Positions 11,813 through 22,293 of a DNA stretch of 64,000 bases are shown here, piece after piece. The notes under the pieces are model-generated. The model did not search any database, was not told where the DNA came from, and saw nothing but the letters and a program-made list of their open reading frames with translations. The stretch's first letter is position 1, and the number at the start of each line of letters is the position of its first letter. Source of the DNA: Sulfuricella sp. (lineage in GTDB: Bacteria > Pseudomonadota > Gammaproteobacteria > Burkholderiales > Sulfuricellaceae); NCBI GenBank assembly GCA_023266195.1, contig JAHFRP010000004.1:173604-237603 (forward strand). Direction: 5' to 3'. A program made the position numbers and the translations under genes.

Positions 11813-13051
11813 TTAAAAATTGCCCTGAAACCAACTCTTCATCCGATTGAAAATCTGTGCCAGCGAGCCGTTCTGCAGCGTCGCCAGATGATGGCGCTGA
11901 TGCTGGTCCATGCCCGCCAGAAGCAGGCCGACGCCGGTGGCGAAGCGCGGATTGCGCACCACCTCGGCCAGCCCGCCGACGTATTGCGGCATGCCCAGCC
12001 GCACCGGCATGTGGAACACCTCCTCGCCCAGCTCCACCATGCCGTCCATCGCGCTGCTGCCGCCGGTAATGACGATGCCGGAAGACAGCAATTCCTCGAA
12101 GCCGCTGCGACGCAATTCCGCCTGCACCAGCGAGTAAAGTTCCTCCACGCGCGGCTCGATCACCTCGGCCAGGGTCTGGCGCGACAACTGGCGCGCCGGC
12201 CTGTCGCCCACGCCGATCACCTCGATCATGTCCTTGGCACCCGCCAGCTGGCGCAGCGCGCAGCCGTATTTCACCTTCAGGTCCTCGGCGTCCGCCGTCG
12301 GCGTCCGCAGCGCCATCGCCACGTCGTTGGTGATCTGGTCGCCGGCGATCGGGATCACCGAGGTATGGCGGATCGCGCCATCGGTGAACACCGCGATGTC
12401 GGTGGTGCCGCCGCCGATATCCACCAGGCACACGCCCAGTTCCTTTTCGTCTTCCGACAGCACCGCCATGCTCGATGCCAGCGGCTGCAGGATCAAATCT
12501 CGCACTTCCAGGCCGCAGCGGCGCACGCACTTGACGATGTTCTGCGCTGCGCTGATGGCGCCGGTGACGATGTGCACCTTCACTTCCAGCCGCACCCCGC
12601 TCATGCCGAGCGGCTCGCGCACATCCTCCTGGCCGTCGATGACGAATTCCTGGGTGAGGATGTGCAGCACCTGCTGGTCGGTCGGAATGTTGACCGCGCG
12701 CGCGGTCTCGATCACCCGGTCAACGTCCGACTGGCTGACTTCCTTGTCCTTGATCGCCACCATGCCGTGCGAGTTGATGCTCTTGATGTGACTGCCGGCG
12801 ATGCCGGTATACACTTCGCGGATCTTGCAGTCCGCCATCAGCTCGGCCTCCTCCAGCGCGCGCTGAATGGCGTTGACGGTGGACTCGATGTTGACCACCA
12901 CCCCCTTCTTCAGGCCGCGCGACGGCGCCTGGCCCATGCCGATGATTTCCAGCCGCCCTTCCGGCAGGACTTCGGCGACGATGGCGACGATTTTCGAGGT
13001 GCCGATATCCAGCCCCACGATCAGATTCTTTTGCTCCTTGGCCTTGCTCAT
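11813..13051 (-). CDS. ftsA: Cell division protein FtsA
   Basis: 412 aa. Actin-like ATPase tethering FtsZ to the inner membrane. The phosphate loops VGLDIGTSKIVAIV and VDIGGGTTDIAVF, the SHM/1C region and GGSSAMDGM are all visible. The C-terminal amphipathic membrane helix is IFNRMKSWFQGNF. It lies between ftsQ and ftsZ in the standard order. Confidence 0.99.
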   Translation of the reverse strand: MSKAKEQKNLIVGLDIGTSKIVAIVAEVLPEGRLEIIGMGQAPSRGLKKGVVVNIESTVNAIQRALEEAELMADCKIREVYTGIAGSHIKSINSHGMVAIKDKEVSQSDVDRVIETARAVNIPTDQQVLHILTQEFVIDGQEDVREPLGMSGVRLEVKVHIVTGAISAAQNIVKCVRRCGLEVRDLILQPLASSMAVLSEDEKELGVCLVDIGGGTTDIAVFTDGAIRHTSVIPIAGDQITNDVAMALRTPTADAEDLKVKYGCALRQLAGAKDMIEVIGVGDRPARQLSRQTLAEVIEPRVEELYSLVQAELRRSGFEELLSSGIVITGGSSAMDGMVELGEEVFHMPVRLGMPQYVGGLAEVVRNPRFATGVGLLLAGMDQHQRHHLATLQNGSLAQIFNRMKSWFQGNF

Positions 13052-13066
13052 CCCTCTTCTCCCTGA

Positions 13067-13870
13067 TCAGGCGGCCGCTGCACTGTGGAACGCGCCGCGC
13101 CACCCGACTTTTTTCTTCAAACCATCCTGCGCCGGCTTAGCCGCCGGTTGCGCCTTCTTCGCCGGCGCCAAGGCGATCTCCGGGTAGCGCACCGCGAAAC
13201 CGTTGGGGTAGCGCAAATCGGCGTAAGCCACCGCTTGCGGCAGCCTGGCGACACTCCGGTCATACACCCCGGCGAATTTCTCCAGACGCTCGCTCACCTT
13301 GTCGCGGCCCAGTTCCACCACCAAACCGTTGTCCAGCCTGAGCTGCAGCGCCAACCGTTCGGACAGGGTCATGCGCGTCAGCGCCAGATTCAAGGGCTTG
13401 AGCATGCGGCTGAATTCCTCGTAATGCTGGGTCACCTCCTTGGCGCTGCCCTCCGGGCCGTTGAATTCCGGCAGAACGGCATTGGAGGCGGCCTTGAACA
13501 GCTCGCCGTGGTTGTTGACCAGCGCCGAACTGCCCCAGCGCGCCAGCACCACGTGCTCCTCGATCGCCACTTCCAGGCGGTCCGGCCAGCGCCGCCGCAC
13601 GTTCACGTTGCGCACCCAGGGCAGCTTCTCGAACGCTACGCGGGTGCGGTTGAGATTGAGGGTGAAGAAATTGCCCTGCATCTCGCGCGACACGATGAAC
13701 TGCACCTGCTCGCGGTTGACGTGGTGCAGGTCGCCCTTCACATCCACCTTGCGCAGCGGGAACACCGGCAGGTGCACCGCCAGGAACAGCACCGCATAGA
13801 GCAGCATCACCGCCGCCAGTGCGTACAGCATGTTCGCCAGCCACAATGTCATTTGCGTCTTATCCCACAT
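13067..13870 (-). CDS. ftsQ: Cell division protein FtsQ
   Basis: 267 aa. Bitopic divisome protein with one transmembrane helix (about residues 9-33), a POTRA domain ([21 protein letters not shown] to about 105) and a periplasmic beta domain. The last 40 residues are Ala/Lys-rich and low-complexity. The 5' end overlaps ddlB by 11 bp, indicating translational coupling. Confidence 0.96.
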   Translation of the reverse strand: MWDKTQMTLWLANMLYALAAVMLLYAVLFLAVHLPVFPLRKVDVKGDLHHVNREQVQFIVSREMQGNFFTLNLNRTRVAFEKLPWVRNVNVRRRWPDRLEVAIEEHVVLARWGSSALVNNHGELFKAASNAVLPEFNGPEGSAKEVTQHYEEFSRMLKPLNLALTRMTLSERLALQLRLDNGLVVELGRDKVSERLEKFAGVYDRSVARLPQAVAYADLRYPNGFAVRYPEIALAPAKKAQPAAKPAQDGLKKKVGWRGAFHSAAAA

Positions 13871-14780
13871 CGCTCAGTTTCAGCACCGCCAATACCAGAT
13901 CTTCAAAGGAGAGCCCCGCCGCCCGCGCCGCCATCGGCACCAGGCTGTGGTCGGTCATGCCGGGCGAAGTATTGGCTTCCAGCACGTAGGGCTTGCCCGC
14001 CGCGTCCAGCAGGAAATCGATGCGCCCCCAGCCGGCGCCGCCGATCACCGCGAAGGCCCGCCGCGCCAGGCTCTGGACTTCGCGCTCCCGCTCCGGCGCC
14101 AGACCGCACGGGCACAGGTAGCGGGTGTCGTCGCGCAGATATTTCGCTTCGTAATCGTAAAATTCGTTGGCCGGCTCGATCTTGATCACCGGCAGCGCCT
14201 CCGCGCCCAAAATCGCGGCGGTGTATTCGCCGCCGCCGACAAACTGTTCGGCGATCACCAGGTCGTCGTAGCGGGCAGCCGCCTCGTAGGCAGCGCGCAG
14301 TTCGGAGACGGCCTTGACCTTGCTGATGCCGACGCTGGAGCCTTCATTGGCCGGCTTGACGAACAGCGGCAGGCCGAGGCGCTGTGCCACCGCCGCGAAA
14401 TCGCTGCCGGCGTCGAGCAGCTCGTAGGCCGGCACCGGCAGGCCAGCCGCCTGCCACACCAGCTTGCTGCGCCATTTGTCCATCGCCAGGGCGGAAGCCA
14501 GCACGCCGCTGCCGGTAAAAGGGATGCCGAGCAGGGACAGCGCGCCCTGTATCGTGCCGTCCTCGCCCTGGCCGCCGTGCAGCGCGATGAAGGCGCGGGC
14601 GAACCCGTCGCGCTTCAGTTCCGCCAGTTCGCGCTCGGCCGGATCGAAGGCGTGGGCGTCCACGCCGCTGCGTTTGAGCGCCGCCAGCACCGCATTGCCG
14701 CTCTTCAACGAGACTTCGCGCTCGGCGGAGCTGCCGCCGAGCAGGACCGCGACTTTTCCGAATTCATTTGGTTGCATCAT
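13860..14780 (-). CDS. ddlB: D-alanine--D-alanine ligase
   Basis: 306 aa ATP-grasp enzyme making D-Ala-D-Ala for peptidoglycan. Motifs seen: [14 protein letters not shown], the [12 protein letters not shown] loop, [16 protein letters not shown], and [13 protein letters not shown] near the C-terminus. Length is normal and it is not interrupted by repeats. A repeat (14796-14880) separates it from murB, whereas most other dcw junctions overlap. Confidence 0.98.
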   Translation of the reverse strand: MMQPNEFGKVAVLLGGSSAEREVSLKSGNAVLAALKRSGVDAHAFDPAERELAELKRDGFARAFIALHGGQGEDGTIQGALSLLGIPFTGSGVLASALAMDKWRSKLVWQAAGLPVPAYELLDAGSDFAAVAQRLGLPLFVKPANEGSSVGISKVKAVSELRAAYEAAARYDDLVIAEQFVGGGEYTAAILGAEALPVIKIEPANEFYDYEAKYLRDDTRYLCPCGLAPEREREVQSLARRAFAVIGGAGWGRIDFLLDAAGKPYVLEANTSPGMTDHSLVPMAARAAGLSFEDLVLAVLKLSDVG

Positions 14781-14795
14781 TTAAAATCCTTTTCC

Positions 14796-14880
14796 CACCG
14801 CGGAGGACGCGGAGGTCGCGGAGGGAAAGCAAAACCATCGCATCGGCTTTTCCTCGGCGTCCGTTGCGCCCTCTGCGGTT
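14796..14880. repeat. ACCGCGGAGGACGCGGAGG-type palindromic element
   Basis: ACCGCGGAGGACGCGGAGG at the left and CCTCTGCGGTT at the right are imperfect inverted arms. A second copy lies at 47609-47700. It fills the ddlB-murB gap and reaches the first base of the murB stop codon. Confidence 0.7.
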
Positions 14881-15884
14881 CAAGCTTTTTCCCCAATTAC
14901 CCGAACTTCCGTCACCAATTCCACGCCGCGCCGCTCCTTCACCGTTTGCCGCACCCTGGCGATCAGCGCTTCGATTTCGGCGGCCGTGGCCGTACCGGCA
15001 TTGACGATGAAATTGGCGTGTTTTTCCGACACCATCGCCCCGCCGATTACCGTGCCCTTCAGCCCGCACGCCTCGATCAGGCGCGCGGCATGATCGCCGG
15101 GCGGGTTGCGGAACACCGAGCCGGCGTTGGGCGTGCCGATCGGCTGGCTCGCCACCCGTTTTTCCAGCAGCACCCGAATCTTTTGCCGCGAAACGTCACC
15201 GTTGCCGCGGTTGAAGGCAAACCAGGCGGCGACGAACCATTCTTTTGAGTGAGGCGTGGGTTCGTGACGATTTTCACTCCTCACTCCTAACTCCTCACTC
15301 CTCACTTTCATCCCGACATGCCGGTAGCCGATATCGAAATCCTGCGGAAAACGGCGGCGCAGCGTACCCAGGCCGTCGATCGTCAACACCTCGGTGACGA
15401 ACTGCCAGGTTTCCGCGCCGTAGCAGCCGGCGTTCATCGCCAGCGCGCCGCCCACCGTGCCGGGGATGCCGGCGAGAAACTCGGCGCCCTCGAATCCGTT
15501 CAGCGCCGCGATCCGCGCCACTTTCGGACTGGCCACGCCGGCCTCGGCATAAACGCCGGCAGCCTTGCCCTGATCGTCGTGCCACAGCGTGGCCTGGTTG
15601 AGCGCGCCATGCATCAGCACCACCGTGCCGCGCACACCGCCGTCGCGCACCAGCAGGTTGCTGCCCAGGCCGACGAAATGCACCGGCTCGCCCGGCGGCA
15701 GCCCCTGCAGGAAATGGGACAGGTCGGCGATATCGGCCGGGATGTAAAAGCGTTCCGCCGGACCGCCGACGCGCCAGCTGGTATGCAGGCGCATCGGCTC
15801 GGCGCGGCGCAAAACCCCGCGCAGCCCCGATTCCGGCGCGGGTCTTGTGGGAGGAAGTCGGCGATTTGCGCACATACTCCGCAC
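14880..15884 (-). CDS. murB: UDP-N-acetylenolpyruvoylglucosamine reductase with repeat-encoded insertion
   Basis: 334 aa, longer than usual. MurB is the FAD/NADPH enzyme converting UDP-GlcNAc-enolpyruvate to UDP-MurNAc. FAD motifs: HTSWRVGGPAERF, GLGSNLLVRDGG, GIPGTVGGALAMNAGCYG; C-terminal PNAGSVFRNPPGDHAARLIE. About 19 residues near 192-214 (SEELGVRSENRHEPTPHS) come from a GAGTGAGGAGT tandem repeat and interrupt the expected join between YRHVG and EWFVAAWF. The GTG start at 15884 directly abuts the murC stop and has GGAGG 6 bp upstream; an ATG lies at 15875. The N-terminus is also about 20 residues longer than expected. Confidence 0.95.
   Translation of the reverse strand: MRSMCANRRLPPTRPAPESGLRGVLRRAEPMRLHTSWRVGGPAERFYIPADIADLSHFLQGLPPGEPVHFVGLGSNLLVRDGGVRGTVVLMHGALNQATLWHDDQGKAAGVYAEAGVASPKVARIAALNGFEGAEFLAGIPGTVGGALAMNAGCYGAETWQFVTEVLTIDGLGTLRRRFPQDFDIGYRHVGMKVRSEELGVRSENRHEPTPHSKEWFVAAWFAFNRGNGDVSRQKIRVLLEKRVASQPIGTPNAGSVFRNPPGDHAARLIEACGLKGTVIGGAMVSEKHANFIVNAGTATAAEIEALIARVRQTVKERRGVELVTEVRVIGEKA
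15264..15305. repeat. ACTCCTCACTCCTAACTCC tandem repeat inside murB
   Basis: A four-fold imperfect ACTCCTC repeat, 40 bp, in frame with murB. Related tracts occur at 18508-18598 (murG) and 28846-28890 (intergenic). Confidence 0.8.
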
Positions 15885-17417
15885 TCAGGCCTCCGCACCC
15901 TGCGCCAGCTTGCCCGGCACCTGGCCGACCGAACCCGCGCCCATGGTCAGCACCACGTCGCCGTCGTGCGCCGCGTTCATAATCGCCTGCGGCAAGTCGG
16001 CCGCCGTTTCCACGAAAATCGGCTCGACCTTGCCCACCACACGAATCGCCCGCGCCAGGGCGCGGCCGTCGGCCGCCACGATGGGCGCTTCGCCGGCGGG
16101 ATAGACCTCGGTCAGCAGCAGCACATCGACCGTGGACAGCACCTTGACGAAATCCTCGAACAAGTCGCGGGTGCGGGTGTAGCGGTGCGGCTGGAACGCC
16201 AGCACCAGGCGCCGGCCGGGAAAGGCGCCGCGCGCCGCCGCCAAGGTCGCCGCCATCTCCACCGGGTGGTGTCCGTAGTCGTCGATCAGAGTAAAGCGCC
16301 CTTCACCTTCGCCCCCTCTCCCGCAGGCGGGATAACCAGCGACTTGGGCAGCGTCTTTCGCTGCCCTAGTCGAATGGCTAGTTGTTCCATCAGAGGGTTG
16401 GGGTGAGGGCATCCCTGCGGGAGCGGACACCCCGGAAAGAGGGCCCCCCGGCAACCCAATCTCCCCATACCGCTCGAACCGCCGCCCGACCCCGCGAAAC
16501 TCGCCCAGACCCTTGACGATGGCCGCGTCCGACGCGCCCACCTCCATCGCCACCGCGATTGCCGCCAGCGCATTGAGCACGTTGTGCTGGCCGGGGATAT
16601 TGAGCATGACTTCCAGGTCGGGATGGCCGGCGCGCTGCACCGTAAAGCGCATCTGGCCGTTGGCGTGGCGGATATCGACGCCCCGCACCTGGGCGTCCTC
16701 GGCGAGGCCGTAGGTCGCCGTCGGCTTGGTGATGCGCGGCATGATCTCGCGCACGTTGGCGTCGTCCGCGCACAGCACCGCCATGCCGTAGAACGGCAGG
16801 CGCTGGATGAAATCGACGAAAGCCTGCTTCAGCCGGCCGAAATCGTGGCCGTAGGTTTCCATGTGGTCGGCGTCGATGTTGGTGACCACCGCCATCACCG
16901 GCGTCAGGTACAGGAATGAGGCGTCGGACTCGTCCGCCTCGGCGACGATGAATTCGCCCTGCCCCAGCCGCGCGTTGGAGCCGGCCGCCTCCAGCTTGCC
17001 GCCGATCACGAAGGTCGGATCCATGCCCGCCTCGCCGAGGATGCTGGCGACCAGGCTGGTGGTGGTGGTCTTGCCGTGGGTGCCGGCAATGGCGATGCCC
17101 TGCTTGAAGCGCATCAGCTCGGCCAGCATCATCGCGCGCGGCACCACCGGGATATTCCGCTCGCGCGCCGCCACCACTTCCGGGTTGTCCGCCTTGACTG
17201 CGGTGGAAACCACCACCACGTCAGTGCGCTCCAGATTGCCGGCCGCGTGGCCCTGGTACACCTGCGCGCCGAGCGCTTTCAGGCGGCGCGTGGCGGCGCT
17301 GTCGCCGAGATCGGAGCCGCTCACTTCGTAGCCCAGGTTGAGCAGCACCTCGGCGATGCCACTCATGCCGACGCCGCCGATGCCGACAAAATGGACGTGT
17401 TTGACTTTGTGTTTCAT
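15885..17417 (-). CDS. murC: UDP-N-acetylmuramate--L-alanine ligase with in-frame palindromic element
   Basis: 510 aa, about 45 more than usual. MurC adds L-Ala to UDP-MurNAc. Motifs: [17 protein letters not shown] at the N-terminus, ATP loop [21 protein letters not shown], and [12 protein letters not shown] in the C-terminal domain. Between EIGLPGG and [13 protein letters not shown], normally almost adjacent, lie about 50 residues (about 322-372) encoded by a CCCTCTCCC/GAGAGGG element (PSPQPSDG ... GRGGEGE). The frame stays open. The ATG overlaps the murG stop (ATGA). Confidence 0.97.
   Translation of the reverse strand: MKHKVKHVHFVGIGGVGMSGIAEVLLNLGYEVSGSDLGDSAATRRLKALGAQVYQGHAAGNLERTDVVVVSTAVKADNPEVVAARERNIPVVPRAMMLAELMRFKQGIAIAGTHGKTTTTSLVASILGEAGMDPTFVIGGKLEAAGSNARLGQGEFIVAEADESDASFLYLTPVMAVVTNIDADHMETYGHDFGRLKQAFVDFIQRLPFYGMAVLCADDANVREIMPRITKPTATYGLAEDAQVRGVDIRHANGQMRFTVQRAGHPDLEVMLNIPGQHNVLNALAAIAVAMEVGASDAAIVKGLGEFRGVGRRFERYGEIGLPGGPLSGVSAPAGMPSPQPSDGTTSHSTRAAKDAAQVAGYPACGRGGEGEGRFTLIDDYGHHPVEMAATLAAARGAFPGRRLVLAFQPHRYTRTRDLFEDFVKVLSTVDVLLLTEVYPAGEAPIVAADGRALARAIRVVGKVEPIFVETAADLPQAIMNAAHDGDVVLTMGAGSVGQVPGKLAQGAEA
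16306..16450. repeat. Palindromic CCCTCTCCC/GAGAGGG element inside murC
   Basis: CCCCCTCTCCCGCAGGCGGG starts the element and AGAGGGTTGGGGTGAGGG with a further GC-rich hairpin ends it. Its hairpin core differs from that of the murF copy. It is read in frame as a low-complexity loop. Confidence 0.85.
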
Positions 17418-18610
17418 CCCGCCAACTCCTCACAAACCCGCGCCACCGTCGCGGTCGCCTCCGGCTTGGCGAGCTTGCGCGCCGCCTGCGCCATCTCCAG
17501 CAATTTTTCGCGGCTGAATCCGCCCAGCAATTCCGCCAGCCCCGCCGCCGTCAATGCCGTCTGCGGCAGAAGCACGGCCGCGCCGTGCTCGCTCAGGAAG
17601 CGGGCGTTGCCGGTCTGGTGGTCGTCCACCGCGTAGGGGAAGGGCACCAGCACGCTGGCGACGCCGGCGGCGGTGATTTCGGCCAGCGTCAGCGCGCCGG
17701 CGCGGCACACGATGAGGTCGCACCAGTCGTACATCGCGCCCATGTCGTCGATGAAAGCGCGGGTATCGGCAGCGACACCCGCCGCGGCATAGTTGGCCTG
17801 CAACTTTTCCAGATGCTTCGCGCCCGACTGATGAACCACGTCCGGCCGCCCCGCTTCCGGCAACAGCGCCAGCGCTTGCGGCACCGTGTCGTTCAGGGCC
17901 GCCGCGCCCAGACTGCCGCCCACCACCAAGAGACGCAGCCTGCCCTGGCGCCCGGCCAGGCGCTGTTCGGGCGACGGCAACGCGGCGATGTCGGCGCGCA
18001 CCGGATTGCCGCACCAGTCGAGCGCCGGTTTGGCGCAGCCGATCGGCTTGTCACCGGCGTTGTTAAACGCCGACGGAAAGGCCACCAGCACGCGGTCGGC
18101 GAGGCAGGCGAGGACGCGGTTGGTGAGGCCGGCCACCGAATTCTGCTCGTGGATCACCAGCGGCTTCGCCAGCAACGACGCCATCAGGCCGCCGGGAAAG
18201 GCCGTGAAGCCGCCCATGCCGAGCACCACGTCGGGGCGCAGGCGGAAGATCGCCGCCGCGCTCTGCCACATAGCCAGAAGCAGCATGAGCGGCAGCGCCG
18301 CCCAGCGCAGCAAGCCCTTGCCGCGCATGCCGGCGAACTTGACCCAGGCCATCTCATAGCCTTTTTCCGTCACCAGGCGGGCTTCCATGCCGGCGCGGGT
18401 GCCCAGCCAGGCCACTTTCCAGCCGCTGTCGCGCAGACTGTCGGCCACCGCCAGAGCCGGGAACACATGCCCGCCGGTGCCGCCCGCCATGATCAGGATG
18501 ACCCGGTGAGGAGCCTGGAGTGAGGCGTGAGGATCAGAGTCAAAGGCGGTGCGGTGGGGGTTTTCACTCCTCACTCCCGACTTCTCGCTCCTCACCGGAA
18601 ACCCGTTCAT
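17414..18610 (-). CDS. murG: UDP-GlcNAc transferase MurG (lipid II synthesis) with repeat-encoded N-terminal extension
   Basis: 398 aa versus about 355-360 in the family. MurG converts lipid I to lipid II on the inner membrane face. The canonical start [19 protein letters not shown] lies at about residue 38, preceded by [18 protein letters not shown] encoded by a GAGTGAGGAG repeat. The ATG at 18610 overlaps the ftsW stop (ATGA), arguing that it is the ancestral start and that the repeat landed just after it. [12 protein letters not shown] and GGSLGA are intact, as is [22 protein letters not shown]. Confidence 0.96.
   Translation of the reverse strand: MNGFPVRSEKSGVRSENPHRTAFDSDPHASLQAPHRVILIMAGGTGGHVFPALAVADSLRDSGWKVAWLGTRAGMEARLVTEKGYEMAWVKFAGMRGKGLLRWAALPLMLLLAMWQSAAAIFRLRPDVVLGMGGFTAFPGGLMASLLAKPLVIHEQNSVAGLTNRVLACLADRVLVAFPSAFNNAGDKPIGCAKPALDWCGNPVRADIAALPSPEQRLAGRQGRLRLLVVGGSLGAAALNDTVPQALALLPEAGRPDVVHQSGAKHLEKLQANYAAAGVAADTRAFIDDMGAMYDWCDLIVCRAGALTLAEITAAGVASVLVPFPYAVDDHQTGNARFLSEHGAAVLLPQTALTAAGLAELLGGFSREKLLEMAQAARKLAKPEATATVARVCEELAG
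18508..18598. repeat. GGAGTGAGGCGTGAGG / CTCCTCACTCCCGAC inverted element in murG
   Basis: Two short GAGTGAGG-type tracts in opposite orientation flank a 40-bp spacer and form a loose palindrome. It is translated as residues 4-37 of MurG. Confidence 0.75.
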
Positions 18611-19770
18611 ACCGAGTACCCCTTCATCACCTGCCGGTTTTCCCAATCCACCCGCAGCAGCGCGCCGATCGCGGTGCAGTTGGCGGCGATGCCGCTGCCG
18701 CCGAAGGACAGGAGCGGCAGGGTCAGCCCCTTGGTGGGCAGCATGCCCATGTTCACGCCCATGTTGATGACCGCCTGCACCGACAGCCAGACGCCGATGC
18801 CGTAGGCCACCAGCGCGGCGAAGTGGCGGTCGATCTCGGCCGCCTGGCGGCCGATGGAAAACGCCCGCAGGGTGAGCCAGACGAACAGCAGGATCACTGC
18901 GGCGACGCCGGCGAAGCCGAGCTCTTCGGCGATCACGGCGAGCAGGAAGTCGGTGTGCGCCTCCGGCAGGTAGAACAGTTTTTCCACGCTGCCGCCCAGG
19001 CCGACGCCGTACCATTCGCCGCGGCCGAAGGCGATCAGCGCATGGGAAAGCTGGTAGCCCTTGCCGAACGGATCGGCCCACGGGTCCATGAAGCCGATGA
19101 TGCGCTGCATGCGGTAGGGCGAACTCCAGATCAGCAGCAGGAAGCCCACCACCAGCATGGCGAAGAGGCCCGCGAACAGGCGCCAGTTCATGCCGCCGAG
19201 GAACAGCATCGCCATGGCGATGCTGGTGATCACGGCGAAGGCGCCGAAATCCGGCTCGCGCAGCAACAGGCCGCCGACCAGCAGCATCACCGCCAGCATC
19301 GGCAGGAAGCCCCGCTTGATGTTGTCCATGTAGGCGGCCTTCCTGACCGTGTAATCGGCGGCGTAGAGCACCGCGAACAGCTTCATGAATTCGGACGGCT
19401 GCAAGTTGATCACGAACAGCGACAGCCAGCGCTGGCTGCCGTTGACCTCGCGCCCGACGCCGGGGATCAGCACCAGCACCAGGAGCACCAGGCCGGAAAG
19501 AAACAGGTAGGGCGCGATTTCCTGAAGCAGCTTGTTCGGCACCTGGAACGCGAACAGCCCGAACACGATGCTGGCCGCGAGGTAAACCGCCTGGCGCGCC
19601 AGGTAATAGCTTTCCTGGTAGCCGGTATGCCGGTCCGCCGCGGCGATGGAGATCGAAGCGGAATACACCATCACCAGGCCGAAGCACAGCAGCACGATCA
19701 CCAGCCACAGCAAGGTGCGGTCGTAGTCGGGCTTGGCGTGCTGGGCGGCCACCGGCGAGTAGGAGTTCAT
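18607..19770 (-). CDS. ftsW: Lipid II polymerase FtsW (SEDS family)
   Basis: 387 aa with about ten transmembrane segments. FtsW is the septal glycosyltransferase paired with FtsI. Signatures: [19 protein letters not shown] with the FQPSE-like [10 protein letters not shown], and the C-terminal block [15 protein letters not shown]. It overlaps murD and murG by 4 bp each. No insertion is visible. Confidence 0.98.
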   Translation of the reverse strand: MNSYSPVAAQHAKPDYDRTLLWLVIVLLCFGLVMVYSASISIAAADRHTGYQESYYLARQAVYLAASIVFGLFAFQVPNKLLQEIAPYLFLSGLVLLVLVLIPGVGREVNGSQRWLSLFVINLQPSEFMKLFAVLYAADYTVRKAAYMDNIKRGFLPMLAVMLLVGGLLLREPDFGAFAVITSIAMAMLFLGGMNWRLFAGLFAMLVVGFLLLIWSSPYRMQRIIGFMDPWADPFGKGYQLSHALIAFGRGEWYGVGLGGSVEKLFYLPEAHTDFLLAVIAEELGFAGVAAVILLFVWLTLRAFSIGRQAAEIDRHFAALVAYGIGVWLSVQAVINMGVNMGMLPTKGLTLPLLSFGGSGIAANCTAIGALLRVDWENRQVMKGYSV

Positions 19771-21155
19771 TTTTCCCCGCCTTCTGCCAGCCGGCGGACG
19801 GCGGCGACGAACACCTGGGCGCGGTGCTCGTAGTTGCGGAACATGTCGAAACTGGCGCAGGCCGGCGACAGCAGCACGGCATCGTTCGGCCGCGCCTGGG
19901 CGAAAGCCAGGTTCACCGCCTGTTCCAGGCTGGCGGCATCGATCAGCGGCACGCCGCAGCCCGCCAGCGCGGCGCCGATCTTCGCGGCGTCGCGGCCGAT
20001 CAGCACCACCGCGCGGGCGTGCGCCGCCACCGCCGGCGCCAGCGGGCCGAAATCCTGGCCCTTGCCGTCGCCGCCGGCGATCAGCACCACTTTTTGCGAC
20101 ATGCCGTTCAAAGCGGCCGCCGTGGCGCCGACGTTGGTGCCCTTGGAATCGTCGTAGAACGTCACGTCGTTGACCTGCGCCACCCGTTCGACGCGGTGCG
20201 GCAGGCCCTTGAATTCGCGCAGCGCCTCCAGCAGCGGGGCGAAAGGCAGATCAATGGCGCGGCACAAGGCGAGCGCGGCCAGCGCGTTGGCGGCGTTGTG
20301 CAGGCCGGCGAGCCGCAGATCGGCGACGGGCATCAGCCGGTTGCCGCCGAGCGCCAGCCAGGGGCCGCCGTCGTCGCGCAGCAAGCCCCAATCCGTGCTT
20401 TGCGCCGGCGCATCCAGGCCGAAAGAAACGACCTGCCGGCCCGGCAGCGCCATCGCCAGACTGTAGCGGTCTTCGCGGTTGAGCACCTGCACGCCGCTGC
20501 CGGCGAAAATGCGCGCCTTGGCGGCGGCATAGTCGTCCATGCCGGCGTAGCGGTCCATATGGTCCTCGGTCACGTTGAGCACGGTCGCCGCGGACGGGCG
20601 CAGGGATAGCGTGGTTTCGAGCTGGAAGCTGGAAAGTTCCAGCACGAACACGTCAGGGGTTTCGCCGCGCTGTTCCAGATCGGCCAGCGCATCCAGCACC
20701 GGCAGGCCGATGTTGCCGGCCACCACCGTGCGCAGGCCGGCCTTGCGGCACATCGCGCCGACCATTTCCGTCACCGTGGTCTTGCCGTTGGCGCCGGTGA
20801 TGGCAATGACCCTGGTGCCGAGCCCCGAGTCCTGAGTCCTGAGTGCTTGGGCAAACAATTCGATATCGCCCGCAACGGCCACGCCATGCGCCAACGCATC
20901 GGCAATAGCCGGTTCGCGCAGCGCGACACCGGGGCTGACCGCGAGCAGGTCGGCGTTGCGGAAGATTTCCGACCGAAACTTACCGGTAAACAGCGGCACG
21001 CCGGGCAGCTCGGCCTGCAAGCGCGCGGCGTGGGGCGGCTGCTCGCGCGAGTCCGCCACCGCCACCACCGCGCCCTGCTGGTCCAGCCAGCGCGCCATGG
21101 AAAGCCCGGTATCGCCGAGGCCCACCACCAGTATTTTTTTGCCCTTGAGTTCCAT
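19767..21155 (-). CDS. murD: UDP-N-acetylmuramoyl-L-alanine--D-glutamate ligase
   Basis: 462 aa. Adds D-Glu to UDP-MurNAc-L-Ala. Motifs: [18 protein letters not shown] loop [27 protein letters not shown]. Around residue 105 the stretch [11 protein letters not shown] replaces the short linker usually found before VIAITG. It is encoded by a CTGAGTCCTGAGT direct repeat (20820-20846), a smaller version of the murB and murG insertions. Confidence 0.97.
   Translation of the reverse strand: MELKGKKILVVGLGDTGLSMARWLDQQGAVVAVADSREQPPHAARLQAELPGVPLFTGKFRSEIFRNADLLAVSPGVALREPAIADALAHGVAVAGDIELFAQALRTQDSGLGTRVIAITGANGKTTVTEMVGAMCRKAGLRTVVAGNIGLPVLDALADLEQRGETPDVFVLELSSFQLETTLSLRPSAATVLNVTEDHMDRYAGMDDYAAAKARIFAGSGVQVLNREDRYSLAMALPGRQVVSFGLDAPAQSTDWGLLRDDGGPWLALGGNRLMPVADLRLAGLHNAANALAALALCRAIDLPFAPLLEALREFKGLPHRVERVAQVNDVTFYDDSKGTNVGATAAALNGMSQKVVLIAGGDGKGQDFGPLAPAVAAHARAVVLIGRDAAKIGAALAGCGVPLIDAASLEQAVNLAFAQARPNDAVLLSPACASFDMFRNYEHRAQVFVAAVRRLAEGGEK
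20820..20846. repeat. CCGAGTCCTGAGTCCTGAGT tandem repeat inside murD
   Basis: Three imperfect units of GAGTCCT in frame with murD, just upstream of the ATP-loop codons. Confidence 0.6.
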
Positions 21156-21164
21156 AATTTTGCC

Positions 21165-21202
21165 TGTAGGTGCGAATTCATTCGCACATGGCCTGCCCTA
21201 CA
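21165..21202. repeat. REP-like palindrome between mraY and murD
   Basis: TGTAGGTGCGAATTCATTCGCACA with a trailing TGCCCTACA forms a hairpin. It occupies the 52-bp mraY-murD gap, so this junction lacks the stop/start overlap seen at most other dcw junctions. Confidence 0.7.
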
Positions 21203-21207
21203 ATCGG

Positions 21208-22293
21208 TTACCGCAGCTTCAACGTCGAAAGCCCCACCAGCACCAGCATCATGCTGATGATCCAGAACCGCACCACCACCTGGTTTTCCTTCCAGCCCTT
21301 CAATTCGTAGTGATGGTGCAGCGGCGCCATGCGGAAGATGCGCTTGCCGGTGAGCTTGAACGAGGCCACTTGCAGCACCACCGACAGGGTTTCCACCACG
21401 AACACGCCGCCCATCACGAACAGCACGATCTCCTGCCGCACGATCACGGCCACCACGCCGAGCGCGGCGCCCAGCGCCAGCGCGCCGACATCGCCCATGA
21501 ACACCTCGGCCGGGTAGGCGTTGAACCAGAGGAACCCCAGCCCGGCACCTGCCAGCGCGGTGCAGAACACGGCCAGCTCGCCCGCGCCTGGAACGTAGGG
21601 CACGCCGAGGTAGCGCGAGAAGACGAAGTTGCCGGCGACGTAGGCGAAAATCGCCAGGGCGCCCGCCACCATCACCGTCGGCATGATCGCCAGGCCGTCC
21701 AGGCCGTCGGTGAGGTTGACCGCGTTGCTGCTGCCGACAATGACGAAATACGCCAGCACCGCGAAGGCAACGCCGCCGAGCGGGATCGTCAGCAGCTTGA
21801 AGAACGGCACGATCAGGTCGGTGTGGGCCGGCAGCGTGGCGGTGGATGCGAGAAACACGGCGACGCCCGCCCCGATCAGCGATTGCCAGAAATACTTGGC
21901 CTTGGCCGACAGCCCCTTGGGGTTGCGGTGCACCACCTTGCGCCAATCATCGACCCAGCCGACCGCGCCGAAGCCTAGCGTGCTCACCAGCACGACCCAG
22001 ATGTAGGCGTTTTTCAGGTCGGCCCAGAGCAGGGTGGAAACCGCCATCGCCACCAGGATCAGCGCGCCGCCCATGGTCGGCGTGCCGGCCTTGACGAGAT
22101 GGGTCTGCGGGCCGTCGTCGCGCACCGCCTGGCCGATCTTGTAGGCGGTCAGCTTGCGGATCATGGCCGGCCCGACGATGAACGAAATCATCAGCGCGGT
22201 CAGCATCGCCAGCACCGCGCGCAGCGTGATGTAGCCGAACACGTTGAAGGCGCGGACGTCGTGGCCCAGCCATTGGCTCAGTGCGAGCAGCAT
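21208..22293 (-). CDS. mraY: Phospho-MurNAc-pentapeptide translocase MraY
   Basis: 361 aa, ten predicted transmembrane helices. MraY transfers phospho-MurNAc-pentapeptide to undecaprenyl phosphate, giving lipid I. Catalytic and family motifs: [27 protein letters not shown] and the histidine motif APLHHHYE. The start [11 protein letters not shown] overlaps the murF 3' end by 16 bp. Confidence 0.99.
   Translation of the reverse strand: MLLALSQWLGHDVRAFNVFGYITLRAVLAMLTALMISFIVGPAMIRKLTAYKIGQAVRDDGPQTHLVKAGTPTMGGALILVAMAVSTLLWADLKNAYIWVVLVSTLGFGAVGWVDDWRKVVHRNPKGLSAKAKYFWQSLIGAGVAVFLASTATLPAHTDLIVPFFKLLTIPLGGVAFAVLAYFVIVGSSNAVNLTDGLDGLAIMPTVMVAGALAIFAYVAGNFVFSRYLGVPYVPGAGELAVFCTALAGAGLGFLWFNAYPAEVFMGDVGALALGAALGVVAVIVRQEIVLFVMGGVFVVETLSVVLQVASFKLTGKRIFRMAPLHHHYELKGWKENQVVVRFWIISMMLVLVGLSTLKLR

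Noticed and set aside
10620..12530. A 636-codon frame joining ftsZ to an upstream extension
   Set aside because: The extension is ftsA read in another frame; FtsZ starts at 11768 behind AAGGAGG.
15264..18598. CRISPR-like interpretation of the repeated GAGTGAGG tracts
   Set aside because: No regular repeat-spacer structure, no cas genes, and the tracts are translated within mur genes.
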